From contig NZ_JADQAQ010000007.1 in assembly GCF_022129445.1 (NCBI RefSeq), forward strand, positions 1 to 64,000: a stretch of 64,000 nt of DNA, written 5' to 3'. Position 1 is the first letter of the stretch. Each line of letters begins with the position of its first letter. The notes under the pieces were generated by a model. It was not told the origin of the DNA. It saw only the letters and a program-made list of their open reading frames with translations, and made no database searches. This DNA comes from Photobacterium sp. Ph5 (lineage in GTDB: Bacteria > Pseudomonadota > Gammaproteobacteria > Enterobacterales > Vibrionaceae). The translations under genes were made by a program, and so were the position numbers. This document shows, in pieces, positions 45,195-54,461 of the stretch.

Positions 45195-47633
45195 ATGAAA
45201 TTTAAATCAATTACCTTAATTATTGCATCAGCATTAAGCGTTGTCGGTTGTGGTGGCGGTAGTCAAACAACGGTGAAACCAACCGTTGATCCTGATATTG
45301 CCAACAGCTTAAAAGCGGAAACCAAGGTCGACTTCGATCTACTGTCTGCAAACAAAAAGATTGTTATCCCTAGCTACTTGGGCATGGATGTACAAGATGG
45401 CACACTAGCTACTCGTGAAGGTGCAACCGCACCTGAAATCGCAATGGGACAAACCGATGGTTGGAGCACAACCCAACCTATTACGATTAATTTTAAAGGT
45501 AAGGCGCTTGATCCTACGACAGCTGCAAATAGCTTTTACTTAATCAAATCAGGCGATCCAACCAATCCTGACGATACCACGGAGCCAACACTCTTATCTC
45601 AGCAAAACGGTGATTTCATGGTGACGGTTTCGGGCAATAGCTTAATCGTTATGTTATTTAAGCCACTGGAACCATCAAGTAACTACATGTTCGCTGTTAC
45701 CGATGATCTAAAAGATATGAATGGTGAAACGGTAGGTATGAGCAACTCTTACGCTTTATTAAAAGCTGATAGTACGCCACCAACTGCGGCATTAATTCCA
45801 GCCCAAAAGATCACTCATGCAACAGAAGAAGCATTCCATAATATCGTTGCAAAACGGGATATCATTTTCTCTTCATGGTTTACTACATTATCTGTAGGCG
45901 ATGTATTGTATGCTGCAAAAATGGCAACTTTACAGACAATTTCAAAACAAATTGAAACAGATGAGCCTGTGATTGCTAGTGACAACATAGCAAACGAAGA
46001 AAATCTATATAAATTAACACGCCCACAACTTGGTGGTGTATACGGAACAACGACACCTGCAGGAAATGAAATTTACACAGGAACCGTTTTCCTTCCTTAC
46101 TACTTATCTACAGATAGTAGCAAAATCTCTTCTTCACCTAACGCACCAGAGAAATATTTAGTAAGCCCTTGGAAAAGTGATATGCCAAGCCTTGCTAAAA
46201 TTAAATATGTTCTTACTAACGGCAGTGATGCTGATAAACGCGCCATTGCTTCTCAACTTTCAGATCTACATATCTCTGACATAGATCTTGCAAGAGTAGC
46301 AACAGATAAAGCGACACAAATTAAAGTACTCACAGCACTGAAAGGTCAAAAGTTAACGCTAGCTAATGGTAAGCAACTCGATCCAGAAAGATTAATCACT
46401 CGTTATAGTCCTGTTCCGCAACTACAGTCAGTTGCGGCAGTACAATATAATTTAATCATGCCGAAGTTGGACAAAGAAAACCAAGAAAAATGTAAGCAGT
46501 CAGGTTACAGCGTGACGATATTCCAACATGGTGTAACATCAAATAAAGAGCAATTTGTTTATTCGAATCCAAGCTTACCTGACAAAATTATTGGTAATCA
46601 ATGCCGAGCTATTTTTGCTATTGATTTGCCTCTTCATGGTACTCGAGGTATAGGCGGTAAGAACGCTTCAGAAGATCCAAAAATGTTTCTAAACTTTATT
46701 GATCTTGCCGTAGCTAGAGATAATTTACGTCAAAGTGTTATTGATGTTGTTAACTTGCGTGCAATCATAGGCAAAGTATTAACAGACTCTGATCCTAGTG
46801 AACTAGGGGAACAACTATCAGCATTATCACTTAATAATAATAATGTAGTAAGTTTTGCTGGTCACTCTCTTGGTGCTATTACCGGCGTTGATGTAGCAGA
46901 CATCGCGAACAGAACAATATTTAATGACCAGTATAATAAAACGTTATTTAATATTGATACCGTTGCACTAGCAAATCCAGGTGCTGAAATACCATACTTA
47001 CTACTAAACTCACCAAGTTTTAGTGATCTCATTAAAGGTGGAATCGTTGACGCGACTAGCCCATCATTCTCTAAACAATGTGGTAACACAAACCTTGCAT
47101 TGTGTTATAAACACTATGTTGCACAGCTAAATGCAAGTAAAGATTCAGGGAATTCATTAGCCCAAATAACACTCGATACTTTAAATGATAATTTTAATAA
47201 GTTTGCCTATGCCGCTCAAACCGTTATGGATCCAGCAGATCCAATAAATCACGCTTCATTTATTCCAAAAACAACCGCAGTTTTATTAGAAGAGATGAAG
47301 AATGATATGGTGATTCCAAATAAATCAGCACAAGGTACGAATAAAATTTATTCGCCATTTACAGGAACTTCGCCATTACTAAAACCACTGCAATTAAGTC
47401 AAACGATTAAATCTGTAACAGAGTCACCTCTGAAAACAGCGGTTAGATTTGAAGGGGGATATCATAGTTCAGTGCTTACACCTCTGAACCCACTCAAGCT
47501 ATCACTGCCTGCTACAGAAAAAAGTATTGCTGTGACAAATGAAATGCAGAGTGTTATCGCCTCATTTATTAATAGTAATGGAACATCGCTTACAATTAAT
47601 GATGATAGTGTTATTACTTCATTTAATGATTAA
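45195..47633 (+). CDS. volA: VolA/Pla-1/cef-family surface lysophospholipase/lipase
   Basis: 812 residues. The signal peptide has a lipobox ending at C19 (LSVVGCGGG), so it is a lipoprotein; Vibrio VolA is displayed on the cell surface. An N-terminal Ig-like region (about 90-180) is followed by an alpha/beta hydrolase domain. That domain has an oxyanion region with TIFQHGVTSNKEQF, the nucleophile elbow GHSLGAI (about 556-562) and a C-terminal His candidate in GGYHSSV. VolA hydrolyses lysophosphatidylcholine so the fatty acid can be used. The gene lies directly after fadL. Confidence 0.88.
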   Translation: MKFKSITLIIASALSVVGCGGGSQTTVKPTVDPDIANSLKAETKVDFDLLSANKKIVIPSYLGMDVQDGTLATREGATAPEIAMGQTDGWSTTQPITINFKGKALDPTTAANSFYLIKSGDPTNPDDTTEPTLLSQQNGDFMVTVSGNSLIVMLFKPLEPSSNYMFAVTDDLKDMNGETVGMSNSYALLKADSTPPTAALIPAQKITHATEEAFHNIVAKRDIIFSSWFTTLSVGDVLYAAKMATLQTISKQIETDEPVIASDNIANEENLYKLTRPQLGGVYGTTTPAGNEIYTGTVFLPYYLSTDSSKISSSPNAPEKYLVSPWKSDMPSLAKIKYVLTNGSDADKRAIASQLSDLHISDIDLARVATDKATQIKVLTALKGQKLTLANGKQLDPERLITRYSPVPQLQSVAAVQYNLIMPKLDKENQEKCKQSGYSVTIFQHGVTSNKEQFVYSNPSLPDKIIGNQCRAIFAIDLPLHGTRGIGGKNASEDPKMFLNFIDLAVARDNLRQSVIDVVNLRAIIGKVLTDSDPSELGEQLSALSLNNNNVVSFAGHSLGAITGVDVADIANRTIFNDQYNKTLFNIDTVALANPGAEIPYLLLNSPSFSDLIKGGIVDATSPSFSKQCGNTNLALCYKHYVAQLNASKDSGNSLAQITLDTLNDNFNKFAYAAQTVMDPADPINHASFIPKTTAVLLEEMKNDMVIPNKSAQGTNKIYSPFTGTSPLLKPLQLSQTIKSVTESPLKTAVRFEGGYHSSVLTPLNPLKLSLPATEKSIAVTNEMQSVIASFINSNGTSLTINDDSVITSFND

Positions 47634-47652
47634 TAGCTAACAAAGAGACAAC

Positions 47653-47680
47653 AACCGAGTAAGCAATTCTTACTCGGTTT
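47653..47680. terminator. Bidirectional intrinsic terminator
   Basis: AACCGAGTAAG / CTTACTCGGTT hairpin between the convergent volA and patatin genes. Confidence 0.75.
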
Positions 47681-48929
47681 ACTCATCTCGCATATGCTGC
47701 ATTAAACTGCTTTTCTCATTTAAAATATCTGCAAAGTAACCTAGAAATTTACGCCCAATTATTTTCCCTTCTCGATAATCCATTTCTAAATCATCTTGGC
47801 TACTCAATAGTGCTCGACTATTTAATGACTTTTCAGGTGCTATTTGGATAACTTGCAACCCTTCCGGTGGGTTAACTAAAAAATCATTCACATCTTGGTA
47901 GGTTTTATAATATTGAGCCAACATTTCGATTACGTCGATATTATTACTCTGTCCTGCAAGCTTTAATAAACGCTCAATATTAATATGTGATAGCCAACTC
48001 TTATTACCAAAAACAGGCTGTTTCAATGGCTCTTCACTTTTACTATCTAAATATGAGAGTTCGTTTTGTATATCGGTTTTATTTTTAATATGAATACTAT
48101 CGGTACGATATTGCTCTCGCCACTGTTCAAAACGATGACTTAATTCATGATGAACCGTTTTAATTCTATCTACTGATTCGTTAAGGCTAAGCTTATTAAT
48201 GTAATATGGTAAGTAGGTTTCAACACTTTCACGCCAATCGTCAAAGATCCCCTTATCATCATGATTGTCATGATCAAGAGGTTCAGTTCGAATAACAATA
48301 ACCAGATCAGCCCCTCGACGCCATGCTTCTTTAGCCGGTATCGCAGCGCTCACACCACCATCAACCCATTCCAACTCATTCATATTAACAGGTAAATTGT
48401 ATAAAACGGGAATAGCACAACTCGCGCGTAAAACTTCATACCAATCATCTTGGTACATCGGCATATAAATGTCTTTTAGGGTGTCTTTACGTGTTGCACA
48501 AGCAAATGCCTGCCGATGTTGGAGCGTTTTATTTGCCGTAATGAAATCAAGGGGTAATTCACCAGAGGGAGAAACAACTTGCAGCGCCCAATCAAGATTC
48601 ATGGGCTGTTGTTTACTTAAGTACTTATATAAGCTAAAAAATTTATCTGTTGTCGTGTAGTTTTGAATAAAATGATAGCCGAAACGTGGTTGACGACTAA
48701 TAAATGAAGACAAATTGAGAGCACCTGCAGAAGTGCCTATATATAGAGCGAAAGGATCAAATTCGTGGTCTAAAAAACTGTCTAATACACCTGCAGAAAA
48801 AATACCTCGCTGTCCACCGCCCTGAACAACTAATGCTATTTTCTTATTATGTGCAGCAAAAAGCTGTGATGAAAAATGAGATATCGATTCTTCATCAAAG
48901 GCACTTAAACTAAACGGCAGATAATTCAT
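47679..48929 (-). CDS. Patatin-like phospholipase
   Basis: 416 residues from ATG at 48929, chosen because GGGGGAG stands just before it. The frame is open up to 49010, but that part lies in an inverted repeat. The patatin motifs are complete: oxyanion GGGQRG, nucleophile GTSAG and the DGG of the Asp dyad (WVDGGVS). It hydrolyses acyl lipids. The C-terminal third (HLINIERLLK region to the end) is an extra domain seen in many proteobacterial patatins. It lies next to fadL-volA, so the area is rich in lipid genes. Confidence 0.9.
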   Translation of the reverse strand: MNYLPFSLSAFDEESISHFSSQLFAAHNKKIALVVQGGGQRGIFSAGVLDSFLDHEFDPFALYIGTSAGALNLSSFISRQPRFGYHFIQNYTTTDKFFSLYKYLSKQQPMNLDWALQVVSPSGELPLDFITANKTLQHRQAFACATRKDTLKDIYMPMYQDDWYEVLRASCAIPVLYNLPVNMNELEWVDGGVSAAIPAKEAWRRGADLVIVIRTEPLDHDNHDDKGIFDDWRESVETYLPYYINKLSLNESVDRIKTVHHELSHRFEQWREQYRTDSIHIKNKTDIQNELSYLDSKSEEPLKQPVFGNKSWLSHINIERLLKLAGQSNNIDVIEMLAQYYKTYQDVNDFLVNPPEGLQVIQIAPEKSLNSRALLSSQDDLEMDYREGKIIGRKFLGYFADILNEKSSLMQHMRDE

Positions 48930-49006
48930 TTCTCCCCCAAAGGTAAGAAAACACTCTGACGTAATATACGCATTTAACTGAAGAGTTGGAATGACTTGTA
49001 ACAGAA

Positions 49007-49050
49007 ACAAGTTAAAGAGATCAAAGCCCTATTTTATCTCTTTAACTTGT
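49007..49050 (-). repeat. Perfect 14-bp inverted repeat between ynhF-like and patatin genes
   Basis: ACAAGTTAAAGAGA (49007-49020) and TCTCTTTAACTTGT (49037-49050). It may terminate the mini-gene transcript or form a leader hairpin ahead of the patatin gene. Confidence 0.55.
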
Positions 49051-49060
49051 CATCATCATA

Positions 49061-49150
49061 TTACGCTGTTAAGGCTATAACTGCATAACTAAAGATTGTC
49101 GTTAGCGTCAGTGTCACTGTAACTACAGCAAATTTCAAATTACTATCCAT
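49061..49150 (-). CDS. YnhF-like 29-aa membrane mini-protein
   Basis: ATG at 49150 preceded by AAAGGGGCGACGT, a strong Shine-Dalgarno. The product MDSNLKFAVVTVTLTLTT continues as IFSYAVIALTA, a single helix. It has the same length and start pattern as E. coli YnhF (MSTDLKFSLVTT..), a membrane protein of unknown role. Annotation pipelines usually miss it because of its size. Confidence 0.65.
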   Translation of the reverse strand: MDSNLKFAVVTVTLTLTTIFSYAVIALTA

Positions 49151-49420
49151 ACGTCGCCCCTTTAAATCCCTAACATTCCATATGTAACATTTTGTTAACT
49201 TGAGTATAGTTATGTTACAGCGTTGTTATCAATTAAATTGTATGGAATTAAGATAATTATCACAATAATATCAATACTGTATCTATTGCATTAAATTTGC
49301 TACTAACATCACGGATTATCGTTTGATGACATAGTAGAAGTAAACGCATTATTTTCTTGTGTTAGAACGCCATTGAAATCGTTACACTTTGCTTTCTACA
49401 AGTATTAACAAGGACGTCAA

Positions 49421-49933
49421 ATGAAACTTGCGACAACACTGCTTATTTTGGCTTTAGCACCTGCATCTGCTTTTGCATCTGTACAACAATGCGAAAGTAA
49501 TAAATACCATCAATATATAGACGCGTCACTCGAATGGTATAAAAACCTTGTTGAGATGACAGTTCAGAAACATCCCGATTTACAAGAAGTCAGTGCTTGG
49601 TTTTTACAAGGACGCATGAATCATTTTGAATTAAACCGTGAAGCTTTCGATTGGTACTTAGCGAATGATTCAACTCATTTAAATTTAGATAGTCCTGTCG
49701 AATCATGGCTCAAACTTTCCCAAGACGATGTTAAAACACTTGCTTCACAATCAACATCACTCGGAAAAACAGCAAAAAAAGCCTTTGACGATCGTCAGTC
49801 TACACCACATACCCAAAATTATGAATTACGCAGTGCATTTGCAGACTTATTAACGCATCCTGCAGATATTAAACAGCCTTTACATATTTATAATGAAAAA
49901 ATGCAGAAATTAGCTGCCACTACATGTAAATAA
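49421..49933 (+). CDS. Hypothetical exported protein, 170 aa
   Basis: The signal peptide MKLATTLLILALAPASAFA is clear. The mature protein is helical (YHQYIDASLEWYKNLVEMTV, EVSAWFLQGRMNHFELNREA) and has two cysteines, near the mature N-terminus (QQCESN) and at the end (ATTCK), which may form a disulfide. I do not recognise the family. It has an AAGGACG ribosome-binding site and a good terminator, so it is probably expressed on its own. Confidence 0.65.
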   Translation: MKLATTLLILALAPASAFASVQQCESNKYHQYIDASLEWYKNLVEMTVQKHPDLQEVSAWFLQGRMNHFELNREAFDWYLANDSTHLNLDSPVESWLKLSQDDVKTLASQSTSLGKTAKKAFDDRQSTPHTQNYELRSAFADLLTHPADIKQPLHIYNEKMQKLAATTCK

Positions 49934-49943
49934 TCATCCATAT

Positions 49944-49984
49944 ATTGCTCTTATTTTCCTTTACATAAAATAAGAGCAATTTTC
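49944..49984 (+). terminator. Intrinsic terminator
   Basis: ATTGCTCTTATTTT / AAAATAAGAGCAAT hairpin followed by TTTT. Confidence 0.8.
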
Positions 49985-50167
49985 GGTATCGTTATTTTTA
50001 AATTCATTCAAGTTACCTCAATAAATAAATTAATTAATTAATTATCAAAACACAACAAAAAAATCATATTTTCATTCAATAATATCTATTGCTAATATAA
50101 AATTAAGTTATCTTTACACTTTATTTTTATTCCTTATATATCCCACCATTAGAGTAAGGAATATTGG

Positions 50168-51157
50168 ATGAAAAGGATGTTTAAAATGAAACCAATCTAT
50201 CTTGGTTTAGTTATTGCAGTTGCAAGTTTCAATACCGTAGCAAAACCTGTGGATTGGACACCAGGTATTAGCGGTGATATCTCACTTATGGCCGCATACA
50301 CTCAAACAAATTCACAGTTTGATTCTAATAATGCCACCACCTCCAATTTGAATTCATCTGGTGATGAGCAAGAGCACACTCTTATCGCACCACTTGGTAC
50401 CCTGTCATATACTTTCAGCAATGCTAAACAGCAATTATTTTTTGGTACTGATCGTTCTGATGTCGCTTTAGGGCGTTTCCATACCGAACTTGGCTTTCGC
50501 CAAAAACTTGAAGAAAACGGCACTGTTTCATTAAGTTACATTCCTGGATTATTAGAATTAAAAACATGGCAAAACCCCTATTTAACAGGGAAACCACGTG
50601 CTAAAACAGGAAGTAATGTAAAAGCGGTACGTGCTCAGTGGGACAATATTGCTGGCTCTATGTACTCGTTAGATACTGCATATGGTCGCTATGAAGTAGA
50701 TCAAGAAAAAAGTGGAGAAGGCTTAGCTACCGATCAAAACCTACTAGATAGAAATGCAAAACTCTTTTTTGTAGAAGGAAGCCACCTACTTCCTCTGAGC
50801 CGAACACAAATGATCCGTACCGCATTAAACTACAGTGCTATTGACGCTGACGGTAAAGCAATGTCTGCCGATATTTTTGGTGGCTCAGCAACTTTTATTC
50901 AAATCTTCCAGCGTTCAAGCTTAGCTTTTACTTTGAGCTATAAAAAAGCTTTATTTGATACGGAAAACCCTGTTTTTAATAAAAAACAAAAAGATGACCG
51001 TTTAGGTGCTTTCCTTGCTTATGAATATAAACAGCCATTTGGTTGGAAAAATTGGGGCGTTGTATCTCTAGTTGGTTATAACACCACACAATCTAATATC
51101 AACTTCTACGATGCTGATACTATGCTTGTTAGTTTAGGGATGAACTACCGCTTCTAA
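50168..51157 (+). CDS. DUF2860 outer-membrane protein
   Basis: 329 residues. The signal peptide ends near VAKP (residue 27). The mature protein has many amphipathic beta strands and ends in Phe (LVSLGMNYRF), like an outer-membrane barrel. The pattern matches DUF2860, found in Vibrionaceae and relatives: WTPGISGDISLMAAYTQTNS near the N-terminus, and YIPGLLELKTWQNPYLTG. Function unknown. A second ATG at 50186 also has a usable Shine-Dalgarno, so the first six residues are uncertain. Confidence 0.8.
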   Translation: MKRMFKMKPIYLGLVIAVASFNTVAKPVDWTPGISGDISLMAAYTQTNSQFDSNNATTSNLNSSGDEQEHTLIAPLGTLSYTFSNAKQQLFFGTDRSDVALGRFHTELGFRQKLEENGTVSLSYIPGLLELKTWQNPYLTGKPRAKTGSNVKAVRAQWDNIAGSMYSLDTAYGRYEVDQEKSGEGLATDQNLLDRNAKLFFVEGSHLLPLSRTQMIRTALNYSAIDADGKAMSADIFGGSATFIQIFQRSSLAFTLSYKKALFDTENPVFNKKQKDDRLGAFLAYEYKQPFGWKNWGVVSLVGYNTTQSNINFYDADTMLVSLGMNYRF

Positions 51158-51306
51158 CAACAATCAAGACAATAAGTACTTATGTCTGAACGATGAAAAT
51201 TATGGCTCTGTTATGATACAGAGCTATAAATTTTACGAGACATGGCCCTACTTTTCTATTAGATTAACAGCACTTTATCAAAGTTAAAAAAACGTTACTG
51301 AGTATT

Positions 51307-52974
51307 ATGGCTGTTAATAATCGCACTGCCGATGCATCACAAGAATCTCTGCATCGAATCTTTACAGTACCGGAAGCCCCAGATTCAACACTGGGCATGA
51401 TAGAAAAAGAGCTATCAGAAAACTTAAATGAGTTTCTACGCACACACATCGCTGCGACTGAAAAGCCTCTTATCGAAATAGAAAAAGACTTCTCCGATCC
51501 TGCAATTCCTGAAACACCAAGCTTTGTCTCAGAGCACACCCAATTTCTATTAAATAAATTAGTATCCCAATCAGTTCATACCTCGGCGCCCAGTTTTATT
51601 GGACACATGACTTCTGCCCTACCTTATTTCATGATGCCACTTTCTAAAATCATGATCGCGCTAAATCAAAATCTCGTCAAAATTGAAACTTCTAAAGCCT
51701 TCACCCCACTTGAACGTCAAGTATTGGGTATGCTTCATAAGCTCATCTTTAATGAAAACGAAAGTTTCTACCAACAATGGATGCACAGTGCTGACCATTC
51801 TTTAGGCGCTTTTTGTTCAGGCGGCACCATTGCCAATATCACCGCTTTATGGGTAGCAAGGAATACAGTCTTAAAACCTGACGGGGATTTTAAAGGCATT
51901 GCCCAAGAAGGATTATTTCGAGCAATGAGACATTATGGCTATGATGACTTAGCCATCTTAGTCTCTGAGCGTGGTCATTATTCATTAAAAAAATCTGCTG
52001 ATGTATTAGGCATTGGTCGTGATAGCCTAATTTCAATCAAAACGGATGACGATAACCGTATTGATCTCGATCACTTACAAACCACCCTCGTTGAACTAAA
52101 AAAACGTAATATCAAACCTTTTGCCATCATTGGTATTGCTGGCACAACAGAAACAGGCAACATTGATCCCTTAGATCAACTTGCTGATATTGCTGACGCT
52201 CATGATTGCCATTTTCATGTTGATGCTGCTTGGGGTGGCGCTACATTAATGTCGAATAAATACCGCCCTTTACTTAAGGGAATCGAACGTGCAGATTCTA
52301 TTACGATTGATGCCCATAAACAGCTCTATATACCGATGGGTGCAGGTATGGTTATTTTTAAAAATCCAGAGTTGATGTCTGCGATTGAGCACCATGCCGA
52401 ATATATTTTACGAAAAGGATCGAAAGATTTAGGTAGTCACACCTTAGAGGGTTCACGAAGTGGTATGGCAATGTTGCTTTATGCCAGTATGAATATTATT
52501 AGCCGTCCTGGGTACGAGTTACTGATCAATAATAGTATTGAGAATGCACAATATTTTGCAAATTTAATAAAGCAGCAAGATGATTTTGAACTAGTCACAG
52601 AACCAGAGCTTTGTTTACTGACCTATCGCTACGTTCCTGCAGCAACGCAGCAAGCTTTATTAATTGCTACAAATGATGAACGTGAAACGTTATTAGAATT
52701 ATTGAATGATTTAACGAAATTCATCCAAAAAAGACAGCGTGAATCAGGTAAGTCATTTGTATCTCGTACCCGTATTACACCAGAAAAATGGCAGCATAAG
52801 ATCACAACAGTATTCCGTGTTGTATTAGCCAACCCATTAACGACAGAAACTATCTTACGTGATGTTCTATGTGAACAACGTGAATTAGCAAAAGAAAGTA
52901 CGATAAGCTTGCCAGAAATAGAAAAATTAACCGCACAAATAATGCGAAAAAGAGATGAAAAACGATATAAATAG
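51307..52974 (+). CDS. panP: Pyridoxal-dependent aspartate 1-decarboxylase PanP
   Basis: 555 residues. A group II PLP decarboxylase that makes beta-alanine for pantothenate in Vibrionaceae, replacing PanD. The PLP lysine lies in SITIDAHKQLYIPMG, and other active-site parts are FCSGGTIANITALW and FHVDAAWGG. A glutamate-decarboxylase-type activity was the older annotation for this family, but the long N-terminus and SAPSFIGHMTSALPYF fit PanP. A terminator follows. Confidence 0.9.
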   Translation: MAVNNRTADASQESLHRIFTVPEAPDSTLGMIEKELSENLNEFLRTHIAATEKPLIEIEKDFSDPAIPETPSFVSEHTQFLLNKLVSQSVHTSAPSFIGHMTSALPYFMMPLSKIMIALNQNLVKIETSKAFTPLERQVLGMLHKLIFNENESFYQQWMHSADHSLGAFCSGGTIANITALWVARNTVLKPDGDFKGIAQEGLFRAMRHYGYDDLAILVSERGHYSLKKSADVLGIGRDSLISIKTDDDNRIDLDHLQTTLVELKKRNIKPFAIIGIAGTTETGNIDPLDQLADIADAHDCHFHVDAAWGGATLMSNKYRPLLKGIERADSITIDAHKQLYIPMGAGMVIFKNPELMSAIEHHAEYILRKGSKDLGSHTLEGSRSGMAMLLYASMNIISRPGYELLINNSIENAQYFANLIKQQDDFELVTEPELCLLTYRYVPAATQQALLIATNDERETLLELLNDLTKFIQKRQRESGKSFVSRTRITPEKWQHKITTVFRVVLANPLTTETILRDVLCEQRELAKESTISLPEIEKLTAQIMRKRDEKRYK

Positions 52975-53015
52975 ACCGTTTATCTATATCTTTTTTTTGA
53001 TTATTTGGCGTTTAC

Positions 53016-53037
53016 GCCCAGTTTTGCTGGGCTTTTT
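53016..53037 (+). terminator. Intrinsic terminator of panP
   Basis: GCCCAG / CTGGGC hairpin followed by TTTTT. Confidence 0.85.
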
Positions 53038-53446
53038 ACATTTTGTAACCATTAACAATCCCAAAATTCTATGTCTACCTTATGAATAATCTGCAAATCA
53101 ACTATTAACAGTGCATTATTGTAGTATGAATAGCATCAATAATCAGTCAAATATCTACTTCTATTACTCGCATAGTGTTTCTTATTTCCAAGATAAGTAT
53201 TCACTACCCGTTTTTGAGCGCTGTTCAATAATTTATCTTTTTCATATTTTGACATTATTTTTTTGGATTGTTAACGACATGATCTTTAAATTGATTTTTA
53301 TTGGTACTAACAATGTTAATCCGATGTTTCAAAACAGCCAGCAATTTGATAATAATTATCAATCGATGTTTTTGTTCAAAAAACAACCAAAAAATAATCT
53401 CTTTATTGGTTGATTTACATCAAGAAATTCGCGCATTTTGTTCTAG

Positions 53447-53483
53447 AAAAAAGGCCATATCACAAAATGATATGGCCTTTTTA
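53447..53483. terminator. Bidirectional intrinsic terminator downstream of torR
   Basis: AAAAAAGGCCATATCA / TGATATGGCCTTTTT hairpin. Confidence 0.8.
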
Positions 53484-53546
53484 TTTCAAAATGTTTCGCA
53501 TCAATAAATATTTTTTGATGCTACTGAAATATATTTCAGGTGAAAA

Positions 53547-54260
53547 TTAATCACCAGCAAACATATATCCTTCACCATGAACGGTAACAAAAATCTGTGG
53601 ATTCTTTGGATCGAGTTCCATTTTAGAACGCATACGACGGATTAAAACATCAATCGTTCTATCATTTGGTGCTTCAACTCTATGGCTTAACATATTCAAA
53701 ATACGTTCACGACTAAGCACTACATTTGGGTGTGAAGAAAAGGCAACTAATAGCTCATATTCAGCTTTAGTTAACTTCACTGGTAAGCCATTATGAGTCA
53801 GTGCACGTTTGTTTATATCGAACTGCCATTCGCCAAAACGAATGATGTTATCTTCCTGCATTTCGACCATTGTCTCGTCACGTGCTTTTTCCACTAAGGT
53901 CATGCGCCATAACAAGTTTTTCACTCTAACAAGCAGCTCGCGAAGTTCAAAAGGTTTAGTGACATAGTCATCTGCACCCATCTCTAAACCCACAATACGA
54001 TCGATACTATCAGTACGTCCTGTGACCAAAATAATCCCCACTTCAGAGCGGCTACGAAGCTCACGTGTAAGCATCAAACCGTCTTCACCTGGAAGGTTAA
54101 TATCAAGCATGACGAGGTCAATTTTTTCGGTCGCCATGATCTCTCGCATCTGTGCGCCACTATCCGCTTGGCTAACCTTATATCCTTCGTTCTCGAAATA
54201 CCCTACCAGTTTAGTACGGGTAACAATTTCATCTTCCACAACAAGTACGTGATGAGTCAT
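53547..54260 (-). CDS. torR: Two-component response regulator TorR
   Basis: 237 residues. The receiver domain (1-115) has the acidic pair ED at residues 9-10, the phospho-acceptor D53 in LVMLDINLPGEDG, and the K in YVTKPFELREL. The C-terminal OmpR-type winged helix ends VTVHGEGYMFAGD. The sequence follows E. coli TorR closely (GADDYVTKP, LLVRVKNLLWR, LTKAEYELLVAF). It is divergent to torC and should activate it when TMAO is sensed. TorS and TorT are not in the window. Confidence 0.92.
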   Translation of the reverse strand: MTHHVLVVEDEIVTRTKLVGYFENEGYKVSQADSGAQMREIMATEKIDLVMLDINLPGEDGLMLTRELRSRSEVGIILVTGRTDSIDRIVGLEMGADDYVTKPFELRELLVRVKNLLWRMTLVEKARDETMVEMQEDNIIRFGEWQFDINKRALTHNGLPVKLTKAEYELLVAFSSHPNVVLSRERILNMLSHRVEAPNDRTIDVLIRRMRSKMELDPKNPQIFVTVHGEGYMFAGD

Positions 54261-54314
54261 GTTTGTCTCTTTTAGTTTTTTAGGTGTTCTTACGAAACGT
54301 TAGCACAAACCGTT

Positions 54315-54378
54315 GTTATTCACAATTTGTCATAAACATGAGTTTGCTATTCATTCGTACCGTTAACCTTATTCACAT
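54315..54378. promoter_or_regulatory. Candidate TorR-binding repeats
   Basis: Three related sequences, GTTATTCACA (54315-54324), CTATTCATT (54347-54355) and TTATTCACAT (54369-54378), lie on one face of the helix (spacing about 31 and 22 bp) in the torR-torC gap. They resemble the TTCATA-type tor boxes. Confidence 0.4.
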
Positions 54379-54461
54379 CGTGGACATAAGATTACCCCAT
54401 AAAATTTATAACGTCACCGTAGCTTACGGCGGGCATTCATTCTTAAATGGAATCATTCAAC

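Larger units (their letters stand above)
52975..53546. other. 572-bp intergenic region between panP and torR
   Basis: It contains two terminators (53016-53037 and 53447-53483) and AT-rich sequence. A 100-codon plus-strand ORF (53111-53413) has no Shine-Dalgarno and a composition typical of noncoding DNA, so I do not call it. Confidence 0.4.

Noticed and set aside
53111-53413. 100-codon ORF between panP and torR
   Set aside because: No Shine-Dalgarno, Asn/Phe/Ile-rich as expected from random AT-rich DNA.
53547-54260. ArcA as identity of the response regulator
   Set aside because: The sequence follows TorR (VRVKNLLWR, TKAEYELLVAF) much better than ArcA, and it is divergent to torC.
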